Positions 63,409 through 64,000 of a DNA stretch of 64,000 nucleotides are shown here, piece by piece; position 1 is the first letter of the stretch; each line of letters begins with the position of its first letter. The DNA is taken from positions 62,001-126,000 of the forward strand of contig NZ_VOBQ01000014.1 in assembly GCF_007833165.1 (NCBI RefSeq), in the 5' to 3' direction. The stretch comes from Caenimonas sedimenti. GTDB taxonomy: Bacteria; Pseudomonadota; Gammaproteobacteria; Burkholderiales; Burkholderiaceae_C. The translations under genes and the position numbers were made by a program. The notes beneath the pieces are model-generated. The model was not told the origin of the DNA, ran no database searches, and saw nothing but the letters and a program-made list of their open reading frames with translations.

Positions 63409-63519
63409 GACAAGCGGCACGACCGGGCCGCGATGCCTGCGACTGTAGTCCCAAGTTATATGAATACACCCCGGGAAACCCCAGGGATGCCGCGGCCGCC
63501 CGGCTCTTACACTGTTTCA

Positions 63520-63533
63520 TGTAATCGATTGCA
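63520..63533. promoter_or_regulatory. Predicted LacI-family operator, site 2
   Basis: TGTAATCGATTGCA differs from site 1 by a single base. It lies 39 bases upstream of the binding-protein ATG (63573), in the expected promoter zone; the two operator centres are 125 bases apart, allowing looping. Confidence 0.78.
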
Positions 63534-63572
63534 TCAAGCCATCGCCATCCACCACCACGAGGAGATCCGCGC

Positions 63573-64000
63573 ATGAACCCTTCTTCCCGCGATCCGCGCC
63601 CGCCACAGGCGCCGCGCCGCAAATTCCTGGGGCAGGCCGCCGCCATCGGCGCCGCGGGCATCGCCGGCACCGGCTGGGTTGGCAACGCACTCGCGCAGGA
63701 CGCCGCGTTGGCGCCCTACCGCAGCGCCAGGATCAATTGGCGACAGGCCGAGGGCGAATCGATTTCCGTGGCGGTCATCCCGGCCAGCTACTTCGAGAAC
63801 CTGCTGTCGCTGCTGCCGCAGTTCGAGGCGCTGACGGGGATCAAGGTGCGTCCCGAGAAGGTGCCGCCCGGCCAGATCCGCCAGAAGGCGATGCTGGATC
63901 TGTCGTCCAGGACGGCGACGTATGCGACCAGTGCCACCGACCCGATGTACTACCCGCTGTACGTGTCGAACAAGTGGGTGGATCCGCTCGACCGCTACCT
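63573..64000 (+). CDS. Sugar ABC transporter substrate-binding protein, family 1 (partial, N-terminal 142 residues)
   Basis: Only the start is in the window. A Tat signal (PRRKFLGQAAAIGAAGIAGT) is followed by ISVAVIPASYFENLLSLLPQ and FEALTGIKVRPEKVPPGQIR, the standard opening of extracellular solute-binding protein family 1, as in sugar or polyol uptake systems. GAGGAG precedes ATG 63573. First gene of a presumed ABC operon controlled by the divergent LacI-type regulator through the two operators in the gap. Permease and ATPase genes would lie beyond the window. Confidence 0.85.
   Translation, partial: MNPSSRDPRPPQAPRRKFLGQAAAIGAAGIAGTGWVGNALAQDAALAPYRSARINWRQAEGESISVAVIPASYFENLLSLLPQFEALTGIKVRPEKVPPGQIRQKAMLDLSSRTATYATSATDPMYYPLYVSNKWVDPLDRY

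Overview
The window is GC-rich chromosomal DNA with dense, overlapping operons and no large gene-free stretch: every gap is under about 225 bases. The gene set includes PhaM, a DUF3567 protein ending LVIH, a two-gene PCuAC/YcnI copper locus, DUF2145, an otsB-GH15-otsA locus and a recG-oxyR-Dyp-ubiA run. Together with CCCCCTCGGGGGG-type intergenic hairpins, this suggests a betaproteobacterium of the Burkholderiales, most likely Comamonadaceae (Ramlibacter/Variovorax-like). That placement is inference from gene content; no 16S or tRNA gene was seen.

Region 1 (1-13.6 kb, minus strand). Positions 1-1370 hold the start of a glycolate-oxidase-like FAD enzyme and a mandelate-racemase-type enolase. 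Positions 1447-5353 hold a three-gene unit: a CruF-like carotenoid hydratase, an MpaB/rubber-oxygenase-family protein and a 7TM protein with a degenerate GGDEF domain. Positions 5429-13365 hold a long operon of aldehyde dehydrogenase, livKGFHM, coniferyl-alcohol dehydrogenase (CalA-like) and an HSL-type esterase. It is read away from a divergent XylR/DmpR-type sigma54 activator (13587-15431). The gap between them carries a well-spaced -24/-12 element and a 15/16 match to a XylR-class inverted repeat, so the operon reads as an inducible aromatic alcohol/aldehyde uptake and oxidation system.

Region 2 (15.4-25.6 kb) is mixed metabolism: LysR regulator, purU, a two-TM K+ channel, a class III aminotransferase, a small glycosyltransferase, a ChaN-like lipoprotein, DUF3567, DUF3108 coupled to an IclR regulator, a divergent fumarylacetoacetase-family hydrolase, a REP-like inverted repeat and an OPT transporter. 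A 1046-residue orphan double beta-helix protein with a phage-tail-type insert follows at 25.7-28.8 kb.

Region 3 (28.8-41 kb): a fasciclin protein; trehalose genes otsB, GH15 and otsA with tight overlaps; a family 3 solute-binding protein; a 174-bp long inverted repeat whose arm begins at the stop codon of the preceding gene; enoyl-CoA hydratase; a copper cluster (DUF2946, YcnI, PCuAC); phaM, FIST and DUF535; and a VapBC toxin-antitoxin pair with a readable promoter/operator.

Region 4 (41-51.9 kb): an HTH regulator, a CREST-type membrane hydrolase, an LplT-PlsC fusion and TelA on the plus strand, converging on a minus-strand operon of an XpaC-like protein, a lipoprotein fusing a solute-binding domain to a VWA domain, and a second solute-binding-like protein. 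This is the most system-like poorly described locus here. A divergent pair of YiaAB-family paralogues and two secreted proteins follow.

Region 5 (52-64 kb) is more conserved: zinc alcohol dehydrogenase, queA-tgt, recG-oxyR-Dyp peroxidase-ubiA, proC, a phytase-like esterase, and a LacI regulator divergent from a Tat-exported sugar-binding protein cut by the window end. Two near-identical LacI operators lie 125 bp apart between those last two genes.
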